A program made the translations under genes and the position numbers. 64,000 nucleotides of DNA from DASUNQ01 sp035536455. GTDB taxonomy: Bacteria > Acidobacteriota > Thermoanaerobaculia > Multivoradales > UBA5704. Location of the stretch: assembly GCA_035536455.1 (NCBI GenBank), contig DATLOC010000049.1:69153-133152 (forward strand), written 5' to 3'. Below are positions 41,228 through 50,030 of this stretch, one piece after another. The stretch's first letter is position 1. Each line of letters begins with the position of its first letter. Under the pieces are notes generated by a model. That model did no database searches. It had not been told where the DNA came from and worked only from the letters and a program-made list of their open reading frames with translations.

Positions 41228-42751
41228 GTGAAGAAGATCGCGGTGGTCGAAGCGGGCCACCCGCGCGCCGACAGCCTCGCCTCCCTCTTCTTGCTCTTCG
41301 GCTACGGCGGTCTCTCGATCGCCTCGCACCTCCACCGCCACGGCTACGCGGTCAAGTACTTCCCGATGTTCGCCAGCACCAGGCTCGACGAGCGCTGGCT
41401 CGCCGACTGCGACTACCTGCTGGTCTCGACGATGGTGCACACGGCGAAGATCGGCTACCGCCTCGCCGACCGGGTGCGCCGGCGGCCAGGCGGCCCGCCG
41501 GTGGTGGTCTTCGGCGGCCCGCACCCCACCTGCGAGCCGGAGGACTGCCTCGACCACTGCGACTACGTGGTGATGAACGAGGGGGAGGAGATCGTCCTCG
41601 ACCTCCTGCGGCATCTGGACGCGGGCGGCACGCCCCAGCCGCGCGGCATCGACGGCCTCACCTTCCGCGGCGAGGACGGCGAGATCGTCTACACGCCGCG
41701 CCGGGCGGCCCTGCAGCAGATCGACTTCCCGCTCGAGCCGTCGCTCATCCACCACTACCCCGGCGTCCTGGGCAACTTCCTGCGCACCGGCCGGTTCCGC
41801 TTCCCGTTCCCGGTCGTCCAGTTCTCGCGCGGCTGCCCCTACTCCTGCAACTTCTGCCTCGGCATGCGCCAGCTCGGCCAGAGCTACCGCACGCGGCCGG
41901 CGGGGAGCGTGCTGGTCGACCTGGCCAGCTTCCACGGCATGACCGGCTTCCCCTACGGCATGTTCCACGACAACGACCTGGCGATCCGCCGCGGCGAGAC
42001 CAAGGAGCTGCTGCGGCAGATGGCGCGCGCCAAGCCGGGGATCCGCAAGATCAGCGCCTTCACCCGCGTCGACTCGACCAAGGACGAGGAGCTCTGGCGG
42101 CTCTTCGACGAGGCGGGGATCGCCAACGTCTTCTTCGGCGTCGAGTCGCTGTCGCAGGCGAGCCTCGACGGCTTCGACAAGGGGACGACGGTCGAGGGGA
42201 TCCACGCCGCGATGGAGCGGCTGGAGACCTACGGCGTCAAGACCAAGATCGTGGCCAGCTTCGTGGTCGGGGACGTCGCCGACCCCCTGGGGGAGCTGGC
42301 CCTGATCCGCCACTTCTGGCGGCGCTACCACCGGCGGCTCCAGCGGGTGGTCATCCAGCCGCTCATGGAGTACCCCTTCCAGCAGAAGCTGCGCGGCCAG
42401 CACCAGCTCTACGGCGACGAGAAGTTCGTCCACTACGACTGGGACTACTTCGCCGGCGACTACCTGGTCTTCTACCCCGAGGCGGTGCCGCCGAGCGTGC
42501 TGCAGCGCGAGCTGCTCGACACCTTCCGCGCCGTCCACGGCGTCCCCGAGGGGAGCCGCGTGCCCCGCGCCTACCGCGTCACCCAGGGGCTCCTCCGCTA
42601 CACCCACCGCGACAAGGACGCCGGCATCCGCCGCTACATCGAGTTCCTCGAGCGGCGCGAGAAGGGCAAGTACGACGCCGGCGGCCGCCTGCGCCGCGAG
42701 GCGCTCCTCGACGACGTCAAGCCGCGCGAGCTGGCGCTCTCAGTCCAGTAG
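41228..42751 (+). CDS. B12-binding domain radical SAM protein
   Basis: 507 residues from GTG 41228; TTG 41219 is possible. The N-terminal half (about 1-150) is a cobalamin-binding Rossmann-type domain (DYLLVSTMVHTAKIGYRLAD, VVVFGGPHPTCEPEDCL, YVVMNEGEEIVLDLL). The radical SAM core follows with the CxxxCxxC cluster motif in FSRGCPYSCNFCLGM. Class B enzymes of this kind methylate or couple unactivated carbons, including in lipids (hopanoid methylase, membrane-spanning lipid synthase). Its position behind desaturase and CFA-synthase genes points to an acyl-chain substrate, which is inference. Confidence 0.85.
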   Translation: MKKIAVVEAGHPRADSLASLFLLFGYGGLSIASHLHRHGYAVKYFPMFASTRLDERWLADCDYLLVSTMVHTAKIGYRLADRVRRRPGGPPVVVFGGPHPTCEPEDCLDHCDYVVMNEGEEIVLDLLRHLDAGGTPQPRGIDGLTFRGEDGEIVYTPRRAALQQIDFPLEPSLIHHYPGVLGNFLRTGRFRFPFPVVQFSRGCPYSCNFCLGMRQLGQSYRTRPAGSVLVDLASFHGMTGFPYGMFHDNDLAIRRGETKELLRQMARAKPGIRKISAFTRVDSTKDEELWRLFDEAGIANVFFGVESLSQASLDGFDKGTTVEGIHAAMERLETYGVKTKIVASFVVGDVADPLGELALIRHFWRRYHRRLQRVVIQPLMEYPFQQKLRGQHQLYGDEKFVHYDWDYFAGDYLVFYPEAVPPSVLQRELLDTFRAVHGVPEGSRVPRAYRVTQGLLRYTHRDKDAGIRRYIEFLERREKGKYDAGGRLRREALLDDVKPRELALSVQ

Positions 42752-43204
42752 GAACGCCAGGGCCATCGGCAGCGCGGCGGCCGCCGCGAAACTGGCTTGG
42801 AGCAGGAAGGGCAGCCCCTGCCAGCGGCGGGGGAGGCGGTCCGGCAGGTACGGGAGCGCGAGCTGCGCGGCGCCGCTGAGAATGGAGAGGAGGAGCAGGA
42901 CGGCGGCCGCGCCCGCCGCGCCGAGGTAACGCCAGCGGGCGAGCTCGCCGATCTGCGTGAAGAGGAGGACGAGGGCCAGGAGAGTGAAGCCGAGGAGGAG
43001 TAGCGAGCCCACGTGAGCCTCTGGGCGAGCGTCCCGTTGCACCGCGGGGTCCGTGCCCCGCACCCATCCCGGCCCGTCGGCAGACTTCGCCGTTGGCCCC
43101 CAGGCGTCGCAGGCGCGGCAGTGGACGCGGCCGTCGGGCTGCACCTCCAGGTCGCGGGAGCCGCAGAACGGGCAGGGCTGGAGCGCGTCGTCCACGGGCC
43201 GCAT
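42740..43204 (-). CDS. Zinc-ribbon membrane protein of unknown function
   Basis: 154 residues. An N-terminal zinc ribbon has two CxxC knuckles (CPFC at 11-14 and CRAC at 29-32). It is followed by about three hydrophobic helices (LLLLGFTLLALVLLF, YLGAAGAAAVLLLLSIL and the C-terminal ASFAAAAALPMALAFLL). No family recognised. It converges with the radical SAM gene, overlapping by 12 bases, and lies one base upstream of the FGE-like gene on the minus strand. Confidence 0.7.
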   Translation of the reverse strand: MRPVDDALQPCPFCGSRDLEVQPDGRVHCRACDAWGPTAKSADGPGWVRGTDPAVQRDARPEAHVGSLLLLGFTLLALVLLFTQIGELARWRYLGAAGAAAVLLLLSILSGAAQLALPYLPDRLPRRWQGLPFLLQASFAAAAALPMALAFLLD

Positions 43205-43205
43205 T

Positions 43206-43898
43206 CTAGGCCGAGGCCGCCAGGCGGAAGCCGTAGTCGCTGTAACGCGCCGCCGGCGGGATCGAAGAGCGGGCGGCGCAGCGGCTCACCTTGACCGCGT
43301 GGCGCCAGGCGCCGCCGCGGGAGGCGCGGCGCCGGCCGCTCGCCGGGCCGCGCGGGTCCTCGAGCGGCGAGACGGCGTAATAGCCGGCGTCGTACCAGTC
43401 GGCGCACCACTCGTGGACGTTCTCGCCGAGGCCGAGGAAGCCGAGCGGGTGGAGGGAAGGGTAGGCGTCCACCGGCTCCGGCCCTTCGAGCCAGCGCCGC
43501 GCGTAGTCGGGCAGCGCCTCGGGCGGCGCGTCGCCCCAGGGGTAGAGCGCCTCGCGGCCGGCCTTCGCCGCCTGCTCCCATTCGGCCTCGCTCGGCAGGC
43601 GGACCGGCTCCCCCCAACGCGCGCCGGCCCAGCCGCAGAAGGCGACGGCGTCGTCCCAGGAGGGCCCGACCGCCGGCATCCGCGGATGGGCGAACTCCGC
43701 CTCGCCCCAGAACGGGGGGGCCGCATGGCCGGTGGCGTCGAGGAAGAGCTGGTAGTCGGCGCGCACGACCGGCGCGCGCGCTAGGCGGAAGGGGGGGAGC
43801 AGCACCTCGTGGCGCGGGTTCTCCTCCGCCCGCGGCCCGCCGCCCATCCAGGACCGCCCGCCGGCGAGGGCGATCCAGTCCGGCGGCGGGAGCGGCAT
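43206..43898 (-). CDS. Formylglycine-generating enzyme/SUMF1-like protein
   Basis: 230 residues. The FGE-sulfatase fold is recognised by RLPSEAEWEQAAKAG, YPWGDAPP, GLGENVHEWCADWY, RGGAWRHA and YGFRLA. True formylglycine-generating enzymes use a copper-binding cysteine pair for oxidising sulfatase cysteines. Here the GENVHEWCADW cysteine is present, but I see no equivalent second active-site cysteine beyond VSRCAARSS. It could be an FGE, or an ergothioneine/sensor-type relative with the same fold. Cytosolic, no signal peptide. No sulfatase gene is nearby. Confidence 0.8.
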   Translation of the reverse strand: MPLPPPDWIALAGGRSWMGGGPRAEENPRHEVLLPPFRLARAPVVRADYQLFLDATGHAAPPFWGEAEFAHPRMPAVGPSWDDAVAFCGWAGARWGEPVRLPSEAEWEQAAKAGREALYPWGDAPPEALPDYARRWLEGPEPVDAYPSLHPLGFLGLGENVHEWCADWYDAGYYAVSPLEDPRGPASGRRRASRGGAWRHAVKVSRCAARSSIPPAARYSDYGFRLAASA

Positions 43899-43958
43899 GG
43901 CGGCGCGGCACTGTAGCACCCGGAAATTCTGCCGCCCGGTGGCGGCTTTAGAGGGGGG

Positions 43959-44993
43959 ATGCTCGGGCTCCTGGCGGTCGTCTCGTCCCTGGCCGTGCCG
44001 CACCCGCCGGTCGCCCCCGGCTGGCAGCGCATCGACGTCGCGGCCACCGGCTCCTACGCCGACCGCTACGTGCCGGCGAGCCTGGACCAGTCCGGCCCGG
44101 CGCCTCTCGTCCTCTTCTTCCACGGCGCGGGCAGCAGCCCGCAGCCCTATCGCGTCTACGTCGCCAACGCCGCCGAGGCCGCGGGCAGCGTCGCCGTCCT
44201 CCCCAAGTCCGAGACGCTCGGCTGGGGGACCTCCGAGGACGCGGCGACCGTCGCCGAGAGCCTCCGCCTCGCCGGCGAGGACCTTTCGATCGACCCGCGG
44301 CGGATCGCCGTCGCCGGCCACTCGGCCGGCGGCGCCTACGCCTACCTCCTCGCCTACTCGACCGTCTCCCGGTACAGCGGCGTGTTCAGCCTGGCAGCGC
44401 CCTACTACCCGGTGGGCGCCGTCGCCGATCCCGCCTACAGCGCTCCGATCCGCATGTACTACGGCACCCAGGACCCGAACTACGCCGGCTCCTATGCCGC
44501 GCTGGTCGCGCAGTGGCAGCGGCTCGGCGTGCCCTGGGAGTCCGACGTGCAGGCGGCCTACGGTCACGGCTCCTGGCCCGACACCTCCTTGGACGACGGC
44601 TTCCGCTTCCTGGCCGCCCAGCGCTACCCGGCGGCCGCCGGCTGCGTCCCGAGCGACACGCGCCTGTGCCTCAACGGTGGGCGCTACGCCGTGGAGGTCG
44701 CCTGGCGCGACTTCGAGGGCAAGGCGGGGCAGGGGCACGTCGTCCCCGGCGCCGCCGCCGACTCGGGCCTCTTCTGGTTCTTCGGGCCGCAGAACTGGGA
44801 GCTGTTGGTGAAGGTCCTCGACGGCTGCGCGGTGAACGGCCACGTCTGGGTCTTCACCGCCGCGACCACCACCGTCGAGCACACCCTGGTCGTCACCGAC
44901 ACGCTGACGGGCGCCACCGCGCGCTACGACAACCCGGCCGGGCGCCCGGCCCCGGCCGTCACCGACACCCTGGCCTTCGCGGCCTGTCCTTAG
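43959..44993 (+). CDS. Secreted alpha/beta esterase with shared C-terminal domain
   Basis: 344 residues. A short hydrophobic N-terminus (MLGLLAVVSSLAVP) leads to an alpha/beta hydrolase: oxyanion loop LFFHGAGSS, nucleophile elbow AGHSAGGAY (Ser122), then Asp in YYGTQDPNY and His in YGHGSWPD. It is similar to PHB-depolymerase/feruloyl-esterase-like enzymes. From about residue 230 a separate domain starts at CVPSDTRLCL and includes WFFGPQNWELLVKVLDGCAVNGHVWVF, ending in CP. This C-terminal domain recurs in the protein at 58152. The start is weakly defined, and an earlier start would lengthen the leader. Confidence 0.8.
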   Translation: MLGLLAVVSSLAVPHPPVAPGWQRIDVAATGSYADRYVPASLDQSGPAPLVLFFHGAGSSPQPYRVYVANAAEAAGSVAVLPKSETLGWGTSEDAATVAESLRLAGEDLSIDPRRIAVAGHSAGGAYAYLLAYSTVSRYSGVFSLAAPYYPVGAVADPAYSAPIRMYYGTQDPNYAGSYAALVAQWQRLGVPWESDVQAAYGHGSWPDTSLDDGFRFLAAQRYPAAAGCVPSDTRLCLNGGRYAVEVAWRDFEGKAGQGHVVPGAAADSGLFWFFGPQNWELLVKVLDGCAVNGHVWVFTAATTTVEHTLVVTDTLTGATARYDNPAGRPAPAVTDTLAFAACP

Positions 44994-45031
44994 GTAACCT
45001 ACGCACCCAATTTCCGAAAGGGAGTGAACAC

Positions 45032-45646
45032 GTGTCCAGGAAGACCCTGATCTCCGCTCTCGTCCTGACCCTCGCGCTGCCCGCGCTGGCCGCCGCCGAG
45101 CCCGCCGTCTACAAGGTGGACCCCGACCACAGCGCCGTCAGCTTCAGCGTCCGCCACTTCGTGAGCAACGTCCCCGGCCGCTTCCGCGACTTCGACGGCA
45201 CCATCAAGTACGACAAGCAGGCGCCGGCCAACTCCAGCGTCGAGTTCACCGTGCAGGCGGCGTCGATCGACACCGGCAACAACGACCGCGACACCCACCT
45301 CAAGTCGCCCGACTTCTTCGACGCGCCCAAGTTCCCGACGCTGAGCTTCGCGAGCACCAGCGTCAAGCCGCAGGACGCCGACACTCTGGAGGTGACCGGC
45401 GACCTGACGATCCACGGCGTCACCAAGCGGGTGACGATCCCGGTCGAGGTCCTCGGCACCATGGCCACGCCGCGCGGCGAGAAGGCCGGCTTCGAGACCA
45501 GCTTCACCGTCAACCGCAAGGAGTACGGGGTGATCTGGAACCGCGTCCTCGACGCCGGCGGCACCGTGCTCGGCGAGGACGTCAAGATCAACATCGCCAT
45601 CGAGGCCGACCGGCAGCAGGCGGCGGCCGCGAAAAGCGGCCGCTAG
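45032..45646 (+). CDS. YceI family periplasmic lipid-binding protein
   Basis: 204 residues from GTG 45032 with AAGGGAG upstream. The signal peptide is KTLISALVLTLALPALAAAE. The YceI lipocalin-like barrel is seen in YKVDPDHSAVSFSVRHFVSNVPGRF, DNNDRDTHLKSPDFFDAPKFP-type residues (here NNDRDTHLKSPDFFD) and LTIHGVTKRVTIPV. These proteins bind isoprenoid or acyl chains in the periplasm and respond to stress. It is followed by a hairpin (45674) that separates it from the ECF sigma module. Confidence 0.95.
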   Translation: MSRKTLISALVLTLALPALAAAEPAVYKVDPDHSAVSFSVRHFVSNVPGRFRDFDGTIKYDKQAPANSSVEFTVQAASIDTGNNDRDTHLKSPDFFDAPKFPTLSFASTSVKPQDADTLEVTGDLTIHGVTKRVTIPVEVLGTMATPRGEKAGFETSFTVNRKEYGVIWNRVLDAGGTVLGEDVKINIAIEADRQQAAAAKSGR

Positions 45647-45673
45647 TCCGTCTCCTCCTTCGAGTACCGCGAC

Positions 45674-45693
45674 GGGCGCCACACCCGGCGCCC
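45674..45693 (+). terminator. GC hairpin after yceI
   Basis: GGGCGCC (45674-45680), loop ACACCC, GGCGCCC (45687-45693). A perfect seven-base stem in the 94-bp gap between yceI and the sigma-factor gene. No T-run follows, so terminator function is inferred from position only. Confidence 0.45.
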
Positions 45694-45740
45694 GCCGTCG
45701 GCCCTCGCGCCGCCTGCGTTAGGATTGGCGACCGTCTCCC

Positions 45741-46340
45741 ATGTCGGAACAGCAGCAGATCGGCGATCTCGTCGCCGCCGAGTGGCAGTCCGGCGGTGAT
45801 CGGGAACTGCTCTTCCGCCGGCTCTACCTGGCCTACCAACACACCGCCCTCTCCTTCTTCGGGCGCTACGGCTTCACGCGTGAGGAGGGACTCGACCTGG
45901 TACAGGAAACATTCGTCAAGGTCTGGTTGGGCCTCGACGGCTTCCGGCGCGACGCCAGCTTCAAGACCTGGCTCTTCCAGATCATGAACAACCTGGCGCA
46001 GAACCGCATCCGCGGCCGGCGGGCGCTCAAGCGGGACGCTCCCCAGCTGTCGCTCGAAGAGGCGACGGAGCAGCAACTCGCGGTGGCGGCCGCTCCCAGT
46101 GGCTGGCATGGCGAGGCGGCGAGCCCGCTCGACGGCGTGCTCGCGGGCGAGCGCTCCCGCCTGCTGCACGCCGCGATGATGGAGCTGGCGCCGCAGATGC
46201 GGCGCTGCATGATCATGCGGCTCGATCAGCATCTCGGCTACGCCGAGATCGCCGTCCTGCTCGGCCTCTCGGTCGGCGCCGTCAAGGCGCACCTGTTCCA
46301 GGGGCGGCGGCAGCTCAAGGCCCGGCTCGGGGGAGCCTGA
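45741..46340 (+). CDS. ECF-type RNA polymerase sigma factor
   Basis: 199 residues. Region 2 is seen in LYLAYQHTALSFFGRYGFTREEGLDLVQETFVKVWLGLDGF and FKTWLFQIMNNLAQNRIRGRR. Region 4 is LAPQMRRCMIMRLDQHLGYAEIAVLLGLSVGAVKAHLFQGRRQLKARL. No extra C-terminal domain. It is followed after ten bases by a zinc-finger anti-sigma gene and then the CHAT protease, so it probably directs transcription of this module in answer to a signal sensed by the partner proteins. I see no clear ECF promoter in the upstream gap. Confidence 0.93.
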   Translation: MSEQQQIGDLVAAEWQSGGDRELLFRRLYLAYQHTALSFFGRYGFTREEGLDLVQETFVKVWLGLDGFRRDASFKTWLFQIMNNLAQNRIRGRRALKRDAPQLSLEEATEQQLAVAAAPSGWHGEAASPLDGVLAGERSRLLHAAMMELAPQMRRCMIMRLDQHLGYAEIAVLLGLSVGAVKAHLFQGRRQLKARLGGA

Positions 46341-46350
46341 GGAGAGACCT

Positions 46351-47151
46351 GTGGACGAGCGCAACGACCCTCTCGCGTCAGCGGTCAAGAAGTGGGCCGA
46401 GGAGGCGCGCACGCAGTCGGGGGAGCACCCCGAGGCCGCGCGGCTGGTTGCCTTCGCCGAAGACACCCTCGATCCGGCCGCGGCCGAGCGGCTGCGCGAC
46501 CACCTGGCGCTCTGCCGCGAGTGCAGCCGCCGGGTGCTCGAGCTTCGCGGCGCCCTGGCCGACGGAGAGGTCCTGGACTTCCTGGCTCAGGCGCCGGCGG
46601 ACGTCCCGGCACTCTCGGCGGCCGAGGTCGAGCGTGAATGGCAGCGGCTGTGGGGCAGCGTGCGCGCGGCGGAGCGCCGGCCGGTCGCGCGGCGGCGGGC
46701 GGATCGCGCCGCTCCCTGGGTGCCCTGGGCTCTGGCGGCGGGGCTGCTGGTCACGACGCTGGGCGCGTCGGGATGGGTGGTCGAGCTGCAGCGGCGGCTG
46801 GGGGAGCGGGAGCCGGCGCGGCCGCGCACCGACGCCGTGTTCGTGGAATGGACCGCGACCGGCGGCACGCTGCGCGGCGAGCCGGTGGTGACCAGCGCGG
46901 CGGCGCCGCTGTTCTTCGCCGTCCAGGCGGGGCCGCGGCGCGACGAGGGCGGGTTCCGATGGGAGATCCTCGGAGCCGGCGGCCGGCGCGTCTGGATCAG
47001 TCCCCCGCAACCGCGGCCCGCCCGTGACCGTTTCGTGCTCCAGCTGCCGTCGCACTTCCTGGCTCCAGGAGGGTACCGGCTGCGCCTTACCGCCAGCGGA
47101 CCCCAAGGATCGCGCGAGCTGGCCGTGCAGGAGCTGCGGATCCGTCCTTGA
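46351..47151 (+). CDS. Zinc-finger anti-sigma factor, membrane-anchored
   Basis: 266 residues from GTG 46351, with GAGGAGAG seven bases upstream. The cytosolic N-terminus has the anti-sigma zinc finger LRDHLALCRECSRR (HxxxCxxC). One membrane helix follows (WVPWALAAGLLVTTLGASGWVV, around 125-147). The remaining 110 residues form a periplasmic beta-sandwich-like domain (FVEWTATGGTLRGEPVV, RFVLQLPSHFLAPGGYRLRLTASGP). It would hold the upstream sigma factor at the membrane until a signal acts on it. Its stop overlaps the next start. Confidence 0.88.
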   Translation: MDERNDPLASAVKKWAEEARTQSGEHPEAARLVAFAEDTLDPAAAERLRDHLALCRECSRRVLELRGALADGEVLDFLAQAPADVPALSAAEVEREWQRLWGSVRAAERRPVARRRADRAAPWVPWALAAGLLVTTLGASGWVVELQRRLGEREPARPRTDAVFVEWTATGGTLRGEPVVTSAAAPLFFAVQAGPRRDEGGFRWEILGAGGRRVWISPPQPRPARDRFVLQLPSHFLAPGGYRLRLTASGPQGSRELAVQELRIRP

Positions 47152-49958
47152 CGTCGCGCGCGCTCCAGGCCGCCGCAGTCCTGCTCGCCGCCGCCTGCGG
47201 TGCGCTCCTCGTCCTCCGCCACGAAGCGGCGCCGGGCTCCCGTCTCGGCTGGCGCGCGTCTTCGTGGTCGACGGCCGACGGCCCGGTGGACCGCGAGGTC
47301 GTCGAGGTCCGGCGCGGCCAGGCGATCGAGGTCGTCGTCGAGCAGCGGGGGAGCGACGTCGCCGTCCGCCTGCGCGATCCGAGCGGGGCGGTCCTGCTCG
47401 AGCGCGACAGTCCGAACGGCACGCGTGGTGAGGAGCGGTTGCTCGCGGTGGCGGAGGCGGCGGGGAAGTTCGCCGTCGAGGTCGTCCTGCCGCGCCGCGG
47501 TTCGCTGGTGGGTTACCGCAAGCGGCTCGTCGCCGTCCGCGCCGCGACTCCCGCCGACCGGCGCCTGGCCGCGGCGGAGCTGGACTTCGACGCCGGCGAG
47601 CGGGCGCGCAAGCGCGGCGACGGCCCCGGGCTGCACGCCGCCGTGGGGTACTACCGCAGGGCGTTGCGCGCGCAGCTCGCCGTCCCCGCGCCGGCGGCCG
47701 CCGCCCGCTCTGCGGCGCGGCTGGGTCTGGTCCACGCCAGCCTGGGCGAGTACCCGCAGGCGCGGGCGGCGTACGAGCGGGCGCTGGCGCTCGGCCTCGC
47801 CGACCGCGACGACCGGCTGGCGGCTCTGAACCGCCTGGGCTGGCTGCACTGGCGGCTGGGGGACCCTCGCGCCGCCATCCGCACGCTCGAGCGCTCCCCG
47901 GCCCTCGCGGCGGCCGCAGGCGAGCCCTTCCACGCCGCGGGCGCTCACGGCCATCTCGCCCTCGCCCATCGTGCGTTGGGCAAGCTGGGCGAGGCCGCGC
48001 GCCGGCTGGCGCTCGCCCGCGAGCTGTCGCGGGCGGCGGGGGCGCCGTGCGGCGAGACCTTGGCGCTCGCCAACTTGGGCGAGCTCTCGATCGTCCTCGG
48101 GGACTTGCCGCGCGCGCTGGCGCACTTGCGCGAGGCGCTCGCCCTCGAATGCCAGGCGCCGGAGCAGCTCATCGTGCTGCTGCGCAGCCTGGGGATCGCG
48201 CAGGCCCGCCTCGGCGATCGCGAAGGGGCGCGCGCCAGCTTCCGGCGTGCTCTCGCCCTCGCCCGCGGCCGCGGCGACCGCGCGTCCGAGGCGATGGTCC
48301 TCAACGCCTACGGCGACCTCCTGCTCCTCGAGGGCCAGCATGCCCGCGCCCGCGCCGCGCAGCGCCGAGCCCTCGCGTTGGCGGCGGCGGTCCGCGACCC
48401 GCGCGGCCAGGCCCACGCGCTCGCCAGCCTCGGGCGCCTGGACGTCCTGCTCGGGCGCGAGCGGGAGGCCCTGCCGCTGCTCGCGCGGGCGGAGGCGCTC
48501 TACGCGCGGCTGGGGGAGCGGAGCGAGATCCCCCTCACCGTCTACGGACGGGCGCTGGCCGAGCGCGATCTCGGCGACCTGGCGCGGGCGCGCGCGTCGG
48601 CCGAGGAGGCGGTCGGCGGGCTGGACGGGCTGCGCTCGAGCGTCCCCGCGGACCGCCTCCGCTCCTCGTTCACGAGCGCCGTCTTCGATCCGTACGAGCT
48701 GGCCGTGAGCCTTCTCATGCGGCTCGACCGCGAGCTTCCCGGCTCCGGCTTCAACGCCGCGGCGTTCGCGGCTGTGGAGCGGATGCGGGCGCGCGGGCTG
48801 TTCAACTCGGCCGCGCGCGCGGCCCCCGACCCCGGGCGGATCCGGCGCGAGCTCCTGGATGAGGAGACCGTCCTCCTCTCCTACTTCCTCGGCGAGGAGC
48901 GGAGCTTCGCCTGGCGGCTGGACCGGGGGGGGCTGACCGGCCACGAGCTGCCGCCGCGGGGGGAGATCGAGGCGCTCGCGCGGCAGGCGCACCGGCTCCT
49001 CGTGCGCAGTGCCGCGCCGCCGGCGGCGGCCGAGGCGCGCGCCTTGCTGGCCGAGATCTCCACGCGCGTTCTCGCGCCGCTCGCCGCCAGGCCGTTCCCG
49101 CCGCGCCTGGTGGTGGTGGCGGACGGAGCCCTCGCCGCGGTCCCTTTCGCGATGCTGCCGAACCCGGCCCATCCGCGCGAGCCGCTCCTGGTGCGGCACG
49201 AGATCGTGGGTCTGCCCTCGGCCGCGTACCTCGCCGAGCTGCGCCGGCGGCCGCCGGCCCGGGGCGCGCCCGATCGTCTGATCGCGGTGGTCGCCGATCC
49301 GGTCTTCGGCCGCGGCAATGCCGCGGCGGCCGCCTTGCGCGCCGAAGGGGAGCTCGGCCTCGGCGCGCCGCCGCGGCTGCCGTTCGCGCGCGTCGAGGCG
49401 GAGCGGATCGTCGCGCTGGCGCCGCCCGGCAGCTGCCGCCAACTGCTCGGTCGCGCGGCGAGCCGCGACGCCGTGCTGAGCGGCGATCTGGAAGAGTTCC
49501 GCATCGTCCACTTCGCCACGCACGGCGTCGCCGCCCACGACCCCGAGCGCTCCGGCATCGTCCTCTCCGGCGTCGACGCCGCCGGCGCGCCGCGCGCCGA
49601 GCTGCTGCGCGCCGGCGAGCTGGCGCGCATGAAGCTGCCGGCGGAGCTCGTCGTGCTCAGCGCTTGCCACACCGCGGCCGGCGAGGAGGTGCGCGGCGAG
49701 GGGGTACAGAGCCTGTCGCGGGCTGTGCTCCGCGCCGGCGCGCGGCGGGTGCTGGTCAGCCTTTGGGCCGCCGACGACGAAGCCACCGCCGAGCTGATGA
49801 CGCACTTCTACCGCGGCCTCTTCCGCGACGGTCTCTCGCCCGCCGCGGCGCTGCGCCAGGCGCAGCTCGCGATGCGCCGCCATCCGCGCTGGAGCGCGCC
49901 CGCCTACTGGGCGGGCTTCGTGCTCGAGGGGGAGTGGCGCGGCATCGCTCTCCCCTGA
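47148..49958 (+). CDS. TPR-CHAT caspase-like protease
   Basis: 936 residues from TTG 47148, overlapping the anti-sigma stop. An N-terminal hydrophobic segment (LQAAAVLLAAACGALLVL) makes it membrane-bound or exported. A beta domain (about 35-125) is followed by roughly seven to eight TPR units (150-490; for example ARLGLVHASLGEYPQARAAYERAL). The CHAT domain spans about 570-936 with the dyad His792 in IVHFATHG and Cys840 in VLSACHTAAGE, and closes with SLWAADDEATAELMTHFYRGL and PAYWAGFVLEGEW. CHAT proteases cut specific partner proteins, including in CRISPR type III-E and gasdermin systems. Here the neighbours suggest control by, or of, the ECF sigma pathway. Confidence 0.92.
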   Translation: MTSRALQAAAVLLAAACGALLVLRHEAAPGSRLGWRASSWSTADGPVDREVVEVRRGQAIEVVVEQRGSDVAVRLRDPSGAVLLERDSPNGTRGEERLLAVAEAAGKFAVEVVLPRRGSLVGYRKRLVAVRAATPADRRLAAAELDFDAGERARKRGDGPGLHAAVGYYRRALRAQLAVPAPAAAARSAARLGLVHASLGEYPQARAAYERALALGLADRDDRLAALNRLGWLHWRLGDPRAAIRTLERSPALAAAAGEPFHAAGAHGHLALAHRALGKLGEAARRLALARELSRAAGAPCGETLALANLGELSIVLGDLPRALAHLREALALECQAPEQLIVLLRSLGIAQARLGDREGARASFRRALALARGRGDRASEAMVLNAYGDLLLLEGQHARARAAQRRALALAAAVRDPRGQAHALASLGRLDVLLGREREALPLLARAEALYARLGERSEIPLTVYGRALAERDLGDLARARASAEEAVGGLDGLRSSVPADRLRSSFTSAVFDPYELAVSLLMRLDRELPGSGFNAAAFAAVERMRARGLFNSAARAAPDPGRIRRELLDEETVLLSYFLGEERSFAWRLDRGGLTGHELPPRGEIEALARQAHRLLVRSAAPPAAAEARALLAEISTRVLAPLAARPFPPRLVVVADGALAAVPFAMLPNPAHPREPLLVRHEIVGLPSAAYLAELRRRPPARGAPDRLIAVVADPVFGRGNAAAAALRAEGELGLGAPPRLPFARVEAERIVALAPPGSCRQLLGRAASRDAVLSGDLEEFRIVHFATHGVAAHDPERSGIVLSGVDAAGAPRAELLRAGELARMKLPAELVVLSACHTAAGEEVRGEGVQSLSRAVLRAGARRVLVSLWAADDEATAELMTHFYRGLFRDGLSPAAALRQAQLAMRRHPRWSAPAYWAGFVLEGEWRGIALP

Positions 49959-50030
49959 ACAAAAGCGCGACCTCAGGGTCTCAAGCACGCGAACCCCGCG
50001 TGCCAGCCGCGCAAACTTCAAGGAGGGATC

